A stretch of DNA of 64,000 nt, from contig DASYFT010000026.1 in the NCBI GenBank assembly GCA_036498265.1, positions 1 through 64,000 on the forward strand, given 5' to 3'. The notes beneath the pieces are model-generated. The model made no database searches, was not told the origin of the DNA, and saw only the letters and a list, made by a program, of their open reading frames with translations. The number at the start of each line of letters is the position of its first letter. Positions within the stretch are counted from its first letter, which is position 1. This document shows, piece after piece, positions 45,614 to 54,828 of the stretch. Origin of the DNA: Palsa-744 sp036498265. Its GTDB lineage: Bacteria; Actinomycetota; Thermoleophilia; Solirubrobacterales; Solirubrobacteraceae. A program made the position numbers and the translations under genes.

Positions 45614-46575
45614 TGGCCACCCTCGTCAAGCGGCCCCGACGCCTGCTCCGCACCGGAGCAACCGCCGGGCTGGTGGCAGCCGCTCTGGCCGGCGGCGGCT
45701 GCGGCCAATCCCACTCCGGCGCGCCCCTGGCGCTCGGAACGGTCTCGCAGCTCCCCAGCTCGCCGCGCTCGCACGTGGCGGTGATCGTGATGGAGAACGC
45801 CGAGTACGGAGAAGTGATCGGCAGCTCGGCCGCGCCCTACGTGAACGGGCTGGCCAAGCGCTACGCGCTCGCAACGCAGAGCTTCGCGATCACGCATCCC
45901 TCGCTTCCCAACTACCTCGCGCTGACGAGCGGGTCGACCCACGGCATCAGCTCGGACTGCACGAGCTGCAGGGTGTCCGCCGTCAACGTCGTCGATCAGC
46001 TCGAAGGCAGGGGGATCACCTGGAAGGCGTACCTCGAGGACGTACCGAGCCCGTGCTTCAAGGGCGCCGGCGCGGGCGGATACGCCAAGAAGCACAACCC
46101 CTTCATCTACTACGAAGACATCGCGCACTCCGCCTCTCGCTGCCGGAAGCTCGTCGGCTTCGGCCAGCTCTCGAGCGACCTGCGCGCGGGACGCCTGCCT
46201 ACCTACATCTGGATCTCGCCCAACCTGTGCGACGACGGCCACGACTGCGGAGTCCGGACCGGCGATCGGTTTCTCGCTCGGACTGTGCCCGCGATCCTGC
46301 GTGAGCTCGGGCCGCACGGCTTCCTCGTGATCACCTGGGACGAGGGGGTGTCCGACCGTGGCTGCTGCGGCGTCGCTCGCGGAGGCCACGTCGCGACCGT
46401 GCTGGCCGGGCCGGGCGTGCGCCTCGGGGCGCGCGAAGGCCGGTCGGTCGACCACTACGGCGTGCTCGCCACGATCGACGGCGCACTCGGCCTGCCACCT
46501 CTGGCGGGGGCCGCCGAACCCGCGGCGGGCCGGCTCACGCCTCTGCTCGCGCAGCCGTCGCTCGTCCTGCCTTGA
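45613..46575 (+). CDS. secreted phosphoesterase (phospholipase C/acid phosphatase family)
   Basis: A 320-residue exported protein. It has a basic N-terminus, a hydrophobic stretch about 14-27 and a possible lipobox-like GGGC with Cys about residue 29, although the -3 residue is not typical. The catalytic domain has VIVMENAEYGEVIG (the metal/nucleophile ENxxY motif of PF04185 phosphoesterases), THPSLPNYLALTSG and VITWDEG. It would hydrolyse phosphate esters at the cell surface. The ATG shares its first base with the stop of the amidohydrolase gene. Confidence 0.85.
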
Positions 46576-46599
46576 CCGTCCCGCGCAGGCGCGCCCGGA

Positions 46600-46605
46600 T
46601 ATGAT
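46600..46605 (+). promoter_or_regulatory. candidate -10 box upstream of the stress-protein gene
   Basis: TATGAT matches the -10 consensus at 5 of 6 positions and would give an untranslated leader of about 40 nt. A TTGACC lies at 46572, but the 22-bp spacing is too long for a standard promoter, so only the -10 is proposed. Confidence 0.25.
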
Positions 46606-46653
46606 CTCCTCGGCTGGCGGCGACGGTCCGCCATGGACCTGGTGAGGGGGCTC

Positions 46654-47097
46654 ATGTTCAGTTCGATCGTGGTCGGGACCGACGGCTCGAGGACGGCCAC
46701 CGAGGCCGTGCGCGAAGCGGTCGACGTGGCCAAGGCGGTGGGTGCGAGGTTGCAGCTGGTGAGCGCCTACCCGCACGTGTCAGAGCAGCGCCTGCGCGCC
46801 GAACGGCGCAAGGCTCCGGCCGACATGCAATGGGCCGTCAACCCCAGGCGCGAGACGGACACGGTCCTCTCCGACGCCGCCGACATCGCGCGAGCGGCCA
46901 ACGTCGAGGTCGACGTCCACGCTCGCGAGGGGGACCCGTCCGACGCGATCCTCGACGTCGCCGAGGAGCTGGGCGCCGATCTGGTGATCGTCGGAAACAA
47001 GGGCATGGCCGGCGCCAAGCGCTTCATGCTCGGATCGGTCCCCGACCGGGTGTCCCACCATGCCAGCTGCTCGGTGCTGATCGTCCACACGACCTGA
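46654..47097 (+). CDS. universal stress protein (UspA family)
   Basis: A 147-residue Usp domain. FSSIVVGTDGS begins the fold, and GNKGMAGAKRFMLGSV is the G-x2-G-x9-G(S) ATP-binding signature. It is therefore of the nucleotide-binding kind. The start at 46654 has GAGGGGG five bases upstream, preferred over the ATG at 46633. Such proteins act in stress and starvation survival. Confidence 0.92.
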   Translation: MFSSIVVGTDGSRTATEAVREAVDVAKAVGARLQLVSAYPHVSEQRLRAERRKAPADMQWAVNPRRETDTVLSDAADIARAANVEVDVHAREGDPSDAILDVAEELGADLVIVGNKGMAGAKRFMLGSVPDRVSHHASCSVLIVHTT

Positions 47098-47131
47098 GCG
47101 GGCCTCGGAGTTGCTGCTGCGCCTTCCGCGG

Positions 47132-47148
47132 GCGCCGCGTTCGGGCGC
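47132..47148. terminator. weak hairpin between convergent genes
   Basis: A 5-bp stem (GCGCC/GGCGC) with a 7-nt loop lies in the 72-bp gap between the converging stress-protein and TetR genes and is followed by GGTTT on the plus strand. Support is slight. Confidence 0.25.
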
Positions 47149-47169
47149 GGTTTGCGTGACCGGGGCGCG

Positions 47170-47838
47170 TCAGGCGCTGCTGCGTTTCGGCGGGCGGCGC
47201 GTGCGTGACGGCGACACGCCGAGGATCGCGGCCTCGACGTCCCTGAGCCTGTCGACGTCGCCGCGCATGCCCGAGACTGCGTCGTTGAACAGGAACGCCT
47301 CGGCCAGCCGCACGATCGCATAGCCGAGGGTGGAGATCTCGACGGTGGGTCGGTAGCTGCCGGCGTCCACCTCCGAGGCGATCAGCCCGGTGATCATCGC
47401 GACCATCCGTGGCTGCACCCGGCCCGCGCCGGAGGTGATCACGCGGAGCGCGGCCTCGCGCTCGCTCTCGACGAACCGGCGCAGCGCGGGAGCGTCCGCG
47501 AGGCTGCGGTTGAACCGGTCGAACGTGTCCAGCAGCGCCGGTGCCCCGCTCCCGCGCGCGCGCCGGCGCGCGTCCTCGAGCAGCGGGGCGGCAGCCGCGC
47601 CGATGACCTCGCCGAGCAGGTCGTCGCGTGATCCGAACCAGCGGTAGATCGTCGTTCGACCCAGTCCCAGCTCCGCTGCGATCGCCTGCACGTCGACGCG
47701 CCGGCCGCGCAGGTAGCGATGGCTCGCGGCGGCGAGGACGTCCTCGCGGCTGGCAGCCGGACGCCGGCCCCGCCGAGACGCCTCGGGAGCGGGCCCCGCC
47801 GGCGCGTCTCTGGAGGCCCTGGCCTGTGTAGGAGGCAT
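47170..47838 (-). CDS. TetR/AcrR-family regulator
   Basis: A 222-residue repressor. The HTH is at about residues 30-75 (VDVQAIAAELGLGRTTIYRWFGSRDDLL). The C-terminal part has the QsdR-like pattern FDRFNRSLADAPALRRFVESER, suggesting a lactone or acyl ligand, but weakly. The start at 47838 is the first good Met; no ribosome site is seen and translation may be leaderless. It is divergent from the secreted hydrolase at 47997, its most likely target. Confidence 0.87.
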   Translation of the reverse strand: MPPTQARASRDAPAGPAPEASRRGRRPAASREDVLAAASHRYLRGRRVDVQAIAAELGLGRTTIYRWFGSRDDLLGEVIGAAAAPLLEDARRRARGSGAPALLDTFDRFNRSLADAPALRRFVESEREAALRVITSGAGRVQPRMVAMITGLIASEVDAGSYRPTVEISTLGYAIVRLAEAFLFNDAVSGMRGDVDRLRDVEAAILGVSPSRTRRPPKRSSA

Positions 47839-47844
47839 TACACC

Positions 47845-47884
47845 GAACAATAGTGGCTTTATGGAACATTCGCCCGTTTTGTTC
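47845..47884. promoter_or_regulatory. GAACA half-sites between TetR and hydrolase genes
   Basis: GAACAA at 47845-47850 and TTGTTC at 47879-47884 form 6-bp inverted arms, with another GAACA at 47864-47868 (GAACA-N11-TGTTC with the right arm). They sit immediately upstream of the TetR start and could be its operator. Confidence 0.28.
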
Positions 47885-47996
47885 TGATACGTTGGCGCCT
47901 GACGTACCGCTGATGCCACGAGCGTCACTCGGATCAGCCCGAGGGCCTCCGGCCGGTGGACGGGGAGCCGAGGCAACGAACAGGGAGAGTCGATCG

Positions 47997-49526
47997 ATGG
48001 GTATCCGAGCACGTCGCGCCGCGTTCGCCGCCGCGACCATGGCGCTGGCAACCGGACTGCTGGCGGTTCCGGCCGTCTCGCTGGCGACCGAACACGAAGA
48101 ACCGCCGACGACGTTCGAACCGGTGCTCGAGGCTGAAAACTTCTCGATCACGCAACAGCGCCAGGCGATCTACGACACGCCCGAATACCAGGCCGAGCTC
48201 GCTCAGCAGGGACTGAAGAACCACGAAGAAGCGACCACGGAGCAGCTGGCCGATCCCGAACGCAACTTCTCGAACGACCTCTGCTACGAGGGCGAAAACG
48301 GCTGCGCCGGCGACGTGCGGCTGTACAACTGGGAAAAGAACGGCTACGGACGGGTTCGCAAGGTGCTGTTCACCGCCCGCAACGGGGCGACGATCTCCGC
48401 CCGCATCTGGAGCGCGGTGAACCCGGCGACCAACCCGAACGCAAAACTGCCGGGCGTGGTCATCACCAACGGCTCGGTCCAGGCCGACGAGCAGATGTAC
48501 TGGTACGCGGCGCAGGCGCTGGCGAAGGATGGCTACCTCGTGATGACGTTCGACCCCCAGGGCCAGGGCCAGAGCGACACCTTCGGCCAGGCGCCCGACG
48601 AACAGGAGGGCTTCCCCGCGCAGTCCGACGGCCGCCCCTTCTTCGACGGCACCGAGGACGCCATCAACTTCTTCCTGTCCAGCCCCAAGCATCCGTACGA
48701 GCCGGTGCCGAGCTGTGAAACCGGAACTGTGCACAGCGCCAAGCAGAACGAACGCGTCCAGAAGGGGCTCGACGCCGCCTACAACCCGTTCTGGCACGAA
48801 CTGAAGACCAGCCAGATAGGGCTGGCCGGACACTCCTACGGCGCCGCCGGCGTCTCCTACATCGCCCAGTGGGACCCGAGGGTGAAGGCGGTCGTGGCAT
48901 GGGACAACCTCGCTGCGCCGAACCCCACCCAGACGACCGGGGCGAGCGGGGGCGGCCCGGAGGAGAAGCCCTGCCCGAGCACGCCCGCCGACCGGACGGT
49001 GCCCCCGATCACCAAGCCGGCCCTCGGCATGTCGGCCGACTACTTCCTGCCGCCCACGCCGAACACCTCGCTGCCCAACCCGCAGGCGAAGTCATCCGAG
49101 TCGCATGCGTACACCGAAGCCGGCGTCGACACCGGGGAGATCATCATCCGCGGCGGCTCTCACCTCGACTTCAGCTTCATCCCCAACCAGGCGTTCGGGG
49201 CGTCGCTGCGAGGCGCCGACGAGATCGCCTGGTACACGTCGGCCTGGTTCGACAAGTACGTCAAGGGCGAGAAGGCCGCGGACAGGCGGCTGCTGACCAA
49301 CCGCTGGCGCGAAGACCCGGTCGAGGCCGCCGTCGACCGTCACAACGACGGGAACGCCTTCTCCTTCTACTACTACTCGCGACTGGACCTCCACAGGACC
49401 AATGGTGAAGCGTTCGACTGCGAGAACCTCCGAAAAGGCTGCGTGGGGCTCGTGCGCGAACCCAACCCCGGCTCCTACTCCTACCTCACCACGGACACCA
49501 GTCCGATCGGGTTCGACAGGCCGTAG
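47997..49526 (+). CDS. secreted alpha/beta hydrolase
   Basis: A 509-residue exported protein. The signal peptide is MGIRARR followed by a hydrophobic 8-28, cleaved near SLA. A 90-residue charged, Glu/Gln-rich segment precedes the hydrolase fold. LAGHSYGAAGVSYIA carries the nucleophile Ser, AVVAWDNLA follows, and RGGSHLDFSFIP holds the probable His. It resembles chlorophyllase/platelet-activating-factor-hydrolase-like enzymes; substrate unknown. The start at 47997 has AGGGAGAG about 8 bases upstream. Glutamate is mostly GAA in this gene, in contrast to the GAG habit of its neighbours. Confidence 0.84.
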   Translation: MGIRARRAAFAAATMALATGLLAVPAVSLATEHEEPPTTFEPVLEAENFSITQQRQAIYDTPEYQAELAQQGLKNHEEATTEQLADPERNFSNDLCYEGENGCAGDVRLYNWEKNGYGRVRKVLFTARNGATISARIWSAVNPATNPNAKLPGVVITNGSVQADEQMYWYAAQALAKDGYLVMTFDPQGQGQSDTFGQAPDEQEGFPAQSDGRPFFDGTEDAINFFLSSPKHPYEPVPSCETGTVHSAKQNERVQKGLDAAYNPFWHELKTSQIGLAGHSYGAAGVSYIAQWDPRVKAVVAWDNLAAPNPTQTTGASGGGPEEKPCPSTPADRTVPPITKPALGMSADYFLPPTPNTSLPNPQAKSSESHAYTEAGVDTGEIIIRGGSHLDFSFIPNQAFGASLRGADEIAWYTSAWFDKYVKGEKAADRRLLTNRWREDPVEAAVDRHNDGNAFSFYYYSRLDLHRTNGEAFDCENLRKGCVGLVREPNPGSYSYLTTDTSPIGFDRP

Positions 49527-49549
49527 GGACGGCATGGCGAGAAACGCCC

Positions 49550-49614
49550 GGCGGCGGCGCGATTGCCGGGTGCCGCCGCCTCGACGGCGTCGCGTCCGGT
49601 GCGCGACGCCGTCG
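49550..49614. terminator. double-hairpin bidirectional terminator
   Basis: Two consecutive hairpins fill the gap between converging genes. The first has a 9-bp stem GGCGGCGGC/GCCGCCGCC (49550-49558 with 49572-49580, 13-nt loop). The second has a perfect 13-bp stem (49582-49594 with 49602-49614, 7-nt loop). It lies 23 bp past the hydrolase stop and 11 bp past the flavin-oxidase stop. Confidence 0.65.
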
Positions 49615-49625
49615 CCGGTGACCGA

Positions 49626-51035
49626 TCAGGCTGCTGCGTCCGGGTCGATGTTCTGGTTGAGCCGGAACACGTTCGTGGGGTCGTACTCTCGCTTGAGCGC
49701 AACCAGCCTCGCGTACGTCTCCTCCCCGTAGGACGAGCGCGCCGCGCCGGCGTCGCCCAGGAAGTTGACGTACGCACGTCCCGTGCTGGCATCGGCGGCC
49801 GCATCGATGACCGCCCTTGCCCACTGCGTGTGCGACGTCGCCTGTGCCGCGTCGTTCCAGCCCGTCACGACGTTCATCACGAACGGCATCGAGCGCTCCG
49901 AGAACGCGGTGTCGCCCTCGCCGACGCGCGCGATCGCACCGCCCATCTGGTGGAGATGGATCTCGCATTGCGGGCCGGGCGCGGTGGCATGCGCGTCCAC
50001 CAGCCGCTCCATCAGCTGGTCGTCGAGCCGTGCGAGGTTCGTCGCCTTGAAGTAGGCATTGATGCCCTTCGGCCACAACGGATCGATCAGGGTCTGCATC
50101 GCCGTGTAGGGCATCGGGCCCAGGAGGTCGGCGACCGGCTCGGCCAGCTCCCGGAAGGAGCGGAAGTGCTCCTCGGCCTCCTCCACGGGGCCTGCGGAGA
50201 CGGCGATCAGGGCGGTCACCTTCCTGCCATGCCACTCCTCAGGCACGACGGGCAGGGGAGGCGCGGTGGTCAGGTTGAGCACCGCGGTGATGTCGTCGGG
50301 CACGCCCGGCGCCCAGTCGCGGAACAGCCGCAACAGCTCGGCGTCGTGCTCGGCCGCGAAGAAGATCAGCCCGGCGTAGAGGGCCGGACCGACCGGGTGC
50401 AGGCCGAGCTCGAACTGGGTGACGATGCCGAAGTTCCCGCCGCCGCCGCGAAGCCCCCACAGGAGCTCGGCGTTCTCGGTCTCGCTTGCGTGGACCAGCC
50501 GGCCATCCGCGGTGACGACGTCGGCACCCAGGAGGTTGTCGCAGGCCAGGCCGTGCTTGCGCATCAGCCAGCCGATCCCGCCTCCCAGCGTGAAGCCGGC
50601 GACTCCGGTCGTTGACACCAGGCCGCCGGTCGTCGCGAGCGCGTGCGCCTGGGTCTCGTGGTCGAGGTCTCCCCAGACCGCCCCGGGGCCCACGTAGGCC
50701 CGGCGCGCCTGCGGATCGACGCGGACCGAGCGCATGCCGGAAAGGTCGATCACCATTCCGTCGTCGCAGCTCGAGAAGCCGGCGATGCTGTGCCCGCCTC
50801 CCCGTACCGCGATCGGGACGTCGTTGCTGCGCGCGAACCCCACCGCGGCGATCACGTCAGCCGCGCCGGTGCAGCGGACGATCAACGCCGGGCGGCGATC
50901 GTCGAACGCCCCGTTCCACACCTTGCACGCCTCCGCGTAGTCGTCGTCCTGTGGTCGCAGGACCTGCCCGCGGACCGCCTCGCGCAGCTCCTCCACCGTT
51001 GCCTCCCCCAGTGCTGGGGTGATTGTCGTGCTCAT
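49626..51035 (-). CDS. FAD-binding oxidoreductase (BBE/6-hydroxynicotine oxidase-like)
   Basis: A 469-residue VAO-family flavoenzyme. IAVRGGGHSIAGFSS holds the His that usually links covalently to FAD. TTGVAGFTLGGGIGWLMRKHG lacks the second Cys link of bicovalent members. The C-terminal BBE motif is YVNFLGD...YARLVALKREYDPTNVFRLNQNI. It oxidises an alcohol, sugar or amine with O2. The ATG at 51035 has GGAGG upstream and overlaps the stop of the AfsR-like gene (TGATG), so it is probably co-expressed with that regulator. Confidence 0.88.
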   Translation of the reverse strand: MSTTITPALGEATVEELREAVRGQVLRPQDDDYAEACKVWNGAFDDRRPALIVRCTGAADVIAAVGFARSNDVPIAVRGGGHSIAGFSSCDDGMVIDLSGMRSVRVDPQARRAYVGPGAVWGDLDHETQAHALATTGGLVSTTGVAGFTLGGGIGWLMRKHGLACDNLLGADVVTADGRLVHASETENAELLWGLRGGGGNFGIVTQFELGLHPVGPALYAGLIFFAAEHDAELLRLFRDWAPGVPDDITAVLNLTTAPPLPVVPEEWHGRKVTALIAVSAGPVEEAEEHFRSFRELAEPVADLLGPMPYTAMQTLIDPLWPKGINAYFKATNLARLDDQLMERLVDAHATAPGPQCEIHLHQMGGAIARVGEGDTAFSERSMPFVMNVVTGWNDAAQATSHTQWARAVIDAAADASTGRAYVNFLGDAGAARSSYGEETYARLVALKREYDPTNVFRLNQNIDPDAAA

Positions 51036-54000
51036 CACTGCCTCCGTTTGGTCGTTGCCGTGGCAGCAGTCCTACTCGCCCCCACTTTGCGTGTCCTTTG
51101 CCGATTCTTGGCGAGGCTTTGCAGACGCTCCGCAATCGCCGCCGCGGCGGCCTGCGAACCCGCGGCCAGGTAGTGATCGCGTGCTTCGTCGAACAGCTCG
51201 CCCGCCCGGGCCTCTTCGCCGCGCAGCCGCGCGACCTCGGCTAGCGTCGCCAGGGTCACGGCGATCCAGCCCTCACGCTCGGTCTCGCCTACGACCGCGC
51301 GCGCTTGAAGCAGCGACTCCTCGGCATCGTCCAGACGCCCGAGCGCGATCGCCAGGTCGGCGGTCCGCCACAGGGAGCTCACCAGTCCCCAGCGGTCGCC
51401 AGCCCGACGGAAGAGCGCCTGCGCCTCCGACAGCGGGCGCTCGGCCGCGGGGTAGTCGCCGCCAACCGTCTCCACGAGCCCGAGCGCGAGCAGGGCCATC
51501 CCGACTCCGCGCCGGTCGCCGAATCCCCTCCGTAGCCGCAGAGCCTGCTCGACGCGCTCGCGCGCCCTGTCGAGCGAGCCCTCCGCCAGCTCGAGATAGG
51601 CGAGTCGGACCAGGACGTCCGCCTCGCCACGCTCGTCACCCTCGCGGATGAAGCGCCCGCCTGCCTCGTCGAGCAGCTCTCGCGCACGGCCGAGCTGCCC
51701 GCGAACCCGGGCGATCGTCGCCTGGTTCGCCTGCACGTAGCCGATGGCCGTGTCACACGAGATCTCCACAAAAGGCTGGAGCGTCTCCTCGAAGACGATC
51801 CTCAAGCCCGGCTGCCCGCCCGGGTCGCTCGAGCGCATCTCGGCGATGTTGAGCGGAGACTGGATCAGCTCACCCGAGCCGGCCAGCGCGCGGAACGACT
51901 CGCCGCTCTGCGCCAGCAGGTCCTCTGCGGCGGCCAGGTCGCCGGACAGCCACCGCGCCACCCCGAGGGAGTAAGCAGAGACGGCCTGCGAGGACCCGAG
52001 CCCCTCCTCCCGTGCGAGCTCGAGCGCCGATTCGAGAAGCTCGAGCGCTTCGGGCGCGTCGTCGTAGCCGACCGCGATCTCGCCGAGGCGCTGCAGAGCA
52101 CGCCACCGGCCGGGGGCGTCTCCGAGCTCACTCGCGATCTCATAGCTCTCCCGGACGTGACGGGCGCCGCACGCGAGGTCGCCCGCGCGGTAGTCGACCG
52201 CCGACATCGCGAGCAGCCCGGCTGCGCGCAGCGCCGTCCGCTCAGGAGCTGCCGCGAGGCTCTCCGCGAAGCGGCCGTGCGCCTCCTGGAGGTCGATCCG
52301 GCGCAGCCAGAAGGGGCACAGCGCGACGCAGTAGCGCAGCTCCTCCCGCGGATCGCTCCGAAGCAGCGCGGCATGCGCCACGCGGAGGTTGGCGGCCTCG
52401 CTGTCGAGTTCCGCAGAGCCGCCGGCGCGCTCGGCCATCGCGAGAGCCCAGTGCGCGTGACGGTCGGCAACGGCGTCCCCTTCGCCGGCCTCGCGCAGCC
52501 GCTCGGCGGCATAGAGCCGCACCGTCTCGAGCAGACGGTAGCGACGGCGCCCCTGCGCGAGCTGCTGCGAGCTGACGAGCGATTTCTCGACGAGCCGGGC
52601 GAGCACGTCGGCGACCGAGTCCGGATCGAGCGTCTCTCCCGGGCACACCGCCTCGACACCGCGGAGGTCGAATCCGCCGCCGAAGACCGCGAGCCGGCGA
52701 AGCAGCAGCTTCTCCTCGCCGTCCAGGAGGTCGTGGCTCCACTCGAGCGTGGCCGCAAGCGTCTGCTGGCGCGTCGGCCCGACACGGCTCCCGGAGCGCA
52801 GCAGCCTGAAGCTGTCATCGAGTCGCTCGGCCAGCGTCGCGGTGCCGAGCGCGCCGATCCGGGCGGCAGCGAGCTCGAGCGCCAGCGGCAAGCCGTCGAG
52901 CCGGAAGCAGATCCGCGCCATGTCCGCCGCGTTCTCGGCGTCGATCGCGAAGTCCGGCGCGCTCGACGCCGCCCGGTCCCTCAGCAGCTGCACCGCCTCG
53001 TAGCGCAGGAGCTCCTCGGGGGCGAGCCGCTGCTCGGGGTCGGGGATCGCCAGCGAGGGCACCCGGAAGACCACCTCACCGCCAACCCGGAGCGGCTCGC
53101 GGCTCGTGGCCAGGAGCGTGAGCCCCGGCGCGGCCCGCACCAGGCAGTCGGCGAGCCGGGCGACCGCCAACAGCACGTGCTCGCAGTTGTCCAGAACCAG
53201 CAGCAGTGTCCGGTCCCTCAGGAAATCGGCAACGCCCTCAAGCACGGACCGGCCCGGCAGCGTGCCAACATCGAGCGCGGCCGCGACGGCTCCCGGGACG
53301 AGCCGCCCGTCCCCGATCGATGCGAGCTCGATGAATGCGCTGCCGTCGGGGTACCCGGCCTCGGTCTCGGATGCCAGCTCGAGCGCAAGCCGTGTCTTTC
53401 CGGCGCCGCCAGGACCGGCGAGTGTGAGCAGGCGTGTCCGGTCGATCAGCGCGAGCAGCTCTCGCAACTCGTGGCTGCGGCCGACGAACGAGCTCGCCTG
53501 TGGTGGCAGGGCCGATATCCGCAGCGCGTCGGGATCGCCAAGCCCATCTTCGAGCTCTGCACGCAGCTGCTCGATCTCATCGCGCCGCGTCGCGGCCCAG
53601 TCGTCGTAGCGGTTCTCGGGCAGCAGCTCGCCTCCGTACAGGGACAGCGCCGCCCGCCGGGCGCCAGAGGAGCCTGTTCGGCGCGCCTGCTCGGCAGCCC
53701 GTTCGAACTCGTCCACGTCCACCGTCGCGCGCATCCTCAGCAGCTCGTCTCGCCGCTCGATCGCGTCGGCGCCGAGAGCGCGCCGGGCGACATGCACGAC
53801 CTGGTGGAGGTTGTTGGCCGCCGCCGCGGGCTCGAGGTCGGGCCACAGCGCGTCCATGAGCTGCTCGCGGTGCAGCCGATGACCCGGCGCGAGGGCGAGG
53901 AGCTTGACCAGCTCGCGTCCCTTGCGCAGACGCCAGACGGACGCAGAGACCGGCTCGCCGTCGCGCGTCGCGGCGAATCCGCCGAGCAGCGTGATCGCTA

Positions 54001-54103
54001 CATCCGTCGTCGCCGACGGGTGATCATCGAGCCTCGGCTGCAAGGTTCCACCCCCGAATCTCCTATGCGCCCGGATGCAGCGGCCGGCGCAGACGAGGCA
54101 CAA
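51035..54103 (-). CDS. AfsR/SARP-like transcriptional regulator with NB-ARC ATPase and TPR-like repeats
   Basis: A 1022-residue multidomain regulator. About residues 35-100 form the OmpR-like winged helix (ALWPDLEPAAAANNLHQVVHVARRAL), and 105-190 the bacterial transcriptional activator domain. An ATPase begins at about 205, with Walker A GPGGAGKT at 230-237 and Walker B LLLVLDNCEHV. From about 590 to the end are Ala-rich helical repeats of TPR type. No C-terminal LuxR HTH is seen. The start is uncertain: a TTG at 54043 preceded by GGGGGTGG is plausible. It is translationally coupled to a flavin oxidase gene downstream and divergent from a GNAT gene. Confidence 0.87.
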   Translation of the reverse strand: MCLVCAGRCIRAHRRFGGGTLQPRLDDHPSATTDVAITLLGGFAATRDGEPVSASVWRLRKGRELVKLLALAPGHRLHREQLMDALWPDLEPAAAANNLHQVVHVARRALGADAIERRDELLRMRATVDVDEFERAAEQARRTGSSGARRAALSLYGGELLPENRYDDWAATRRDEIEQLRAELEDGLGDPDALRISALPPQASSFVGRSHELRELLALIDRTRLLTLAGPGGAGKTRLALELASETEAGYPDGSAFIELASIGDGRLVPGAVAAALDVGTLPGRSVLEGVADFLRDRTLLLVLDNCEHVLLAVARLADCLVRAAPGLTLLATSREPLRVGGEVVFRVPSLAIPDPEQRLAPEELLRYEAVQLLRDRAASSAPDFAIDAENAADMARICFRLDGLPLALELAAARIGALGTATLAERLDDSFRLLRSGSRVGPTRQQTLAATLEWSHDLLDGEEKLLLRRLAVFGGGFDLRGVEAVCPGETLDPDSVADVLARLVEKSLVSSQQLAQGRRRYRLLETVRLYAAERLREAGEGDAVADRHAHWALAMAERAGGSAELDSEAANLRVAHAALLRSDPREELRYCVALCPFWLRRIDLQEAHGRFAESLAAAPERTALRAAGLLAMSAVDYRAGDLACGARHVRESYEIASELGDAPGRWRALQRLGEIAVGYDDAPEALELLESALELAREEGLGSSQAVSAYSLGVARWLSGDLAAAEDLLAQSGESFRALAGSGELIQSPLNIAEMRSSDPGGQPGLRIVFEETLQPFVEISCDTAIGYVQANQATIARVRGQLGRARELLDEAGGRFIREGDERGEADVLVRLAYLELAEGSLDRARERVEQALRLRRGFGDRRGVGMALLALGLVETVGGDYPAAERPLSEAQALFRRAGDRWGLVSSLWRTADLAIALGRLDDAEESLLQARAVVGETEREGWIAVTLATLAEVARLRGEEARAGELFDEARDHYLAAGSQAAAAAIAERLQSLAKNRQRTRKVGASRTAATATTKRRQ

Positions 54104-54207
54104 CCCTACTCCGTCCCCGCTCCTAAGAAGACGCTAAGCCGGCGCGAAGCGTCGCCTGCAACGGTGGCGCAGATCGGTTCTGGAAGCAAGAAGAAGGGGG
54201 TCCCACG

Positions 54208-54798
54208 ATGGCCGGACTGCTCAACGAGGCCCTGGCTCGGCATCACGTGCAGGAGCGGCTTCGCAGCGCCGAGGAGCAGCGCCGCCGCGCAGGCGCGGGA
54301 CTCGAGCTCGACGACGGCAGGACGGTCTACGTCCGGCAGCTGCGCGCCGAGGACCGTCAGCTCTACAGCGACGCCGTGGCCGGACTCTCCCCCCGCTCGC
54401 GATACCTTCGCTTCGCCGCGCCCGTACCCCGGATCAGCGAGTCGCTGCTCGACCAGATGATGGACCTCGACGGCGATCGCCAGGTGGCATACGCGGCGCT
54501 CGTGCCGGACGGCAGCGCGATCGTCGGCGTCGCACGCTTCGTCAGGATGCCAGGCGACCCCCGCGCCGCTGAAGTGGCGATTGCGGTAGCCGACGCATGG
54601 CAGGGTCGAGGCATAGGCTCCCTGCTGCTGGCGACCGTGATCGAGCGTGCCGGGCGATCCGGTCTGAGCTGCCTGAAGGCAACGACGCTCAGCGAGAACC
54701 GCTGGGCCACCCGGCTCGCGATCTCGGTCGGGTTCTCCCCCGCTGGAAGCACGGGCATCTACGCCGAGTACCGGCTCCCGCTGCCAGATGCCGGCTGA
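54208..54798 (+). CDS. GNAT-family N-acetyltransferase
   Basis: A 196-residue acetyl-CoA-dependent transferase. The acetyl-CoA loop is QGRGIGSLLLATVIERA at about residues 131-147, preceded by VAIAVADAW. The opening DDGRTVYVRQLRAEDRQLY and SPRSRYLRF are shared with GNAT domains that occur alone or at the end of acyl-CoA-synthetase-like (Pat) proteins, so protein lysine acetylation is possible. AAGGGGG lies about 9 bases upstream of the ATG. It is divergent from the AfsR-like gene. Confidence 0.87.
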   Translation: MAGLLNEALARHHVQERLRSAEEQRRRAGAGLELDDGRTVYVRQLRAEDRQLYSDAVAGLSPRSRYLRFAAPVPRISESLLDQMMDLDGDRQVAYAALVPDGSAIVGVARFVRMPGDPRAAEVAIAVADAWQGRGIGSLLLATVIERAGRSGLSCLKATTLSENRWATRLAISVGFSPAGSTGIYAEYRLPLPDAG

Positions 54799-54801
54799 CG
54801 G

Positions 54802-54822
54802 CGCCACGCCTGATGCGTGGCG
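54802..54822. terminator. bidirectional hairpin terminator
   Basis: A perfect 8-bp stem (CGCCACGC/GCGTGGCG) with a 5-nt loop starts 3 bases past the GNAT stop and ends 6 bases before the stop of the converging permease gene. GGCTTT follows on the plus strand. Confidence 0.6.
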
Positions 54823-54828
54823 AGGCTT

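Noticed and set aside
52157..54460. 767-codon plus-strand open frame opposite the AfsR-like gene
   Set aside because: Antisense to a clear multidomain protein; Arg/Gln/Glu-rich without motifs, and it would run through the GNAT start.
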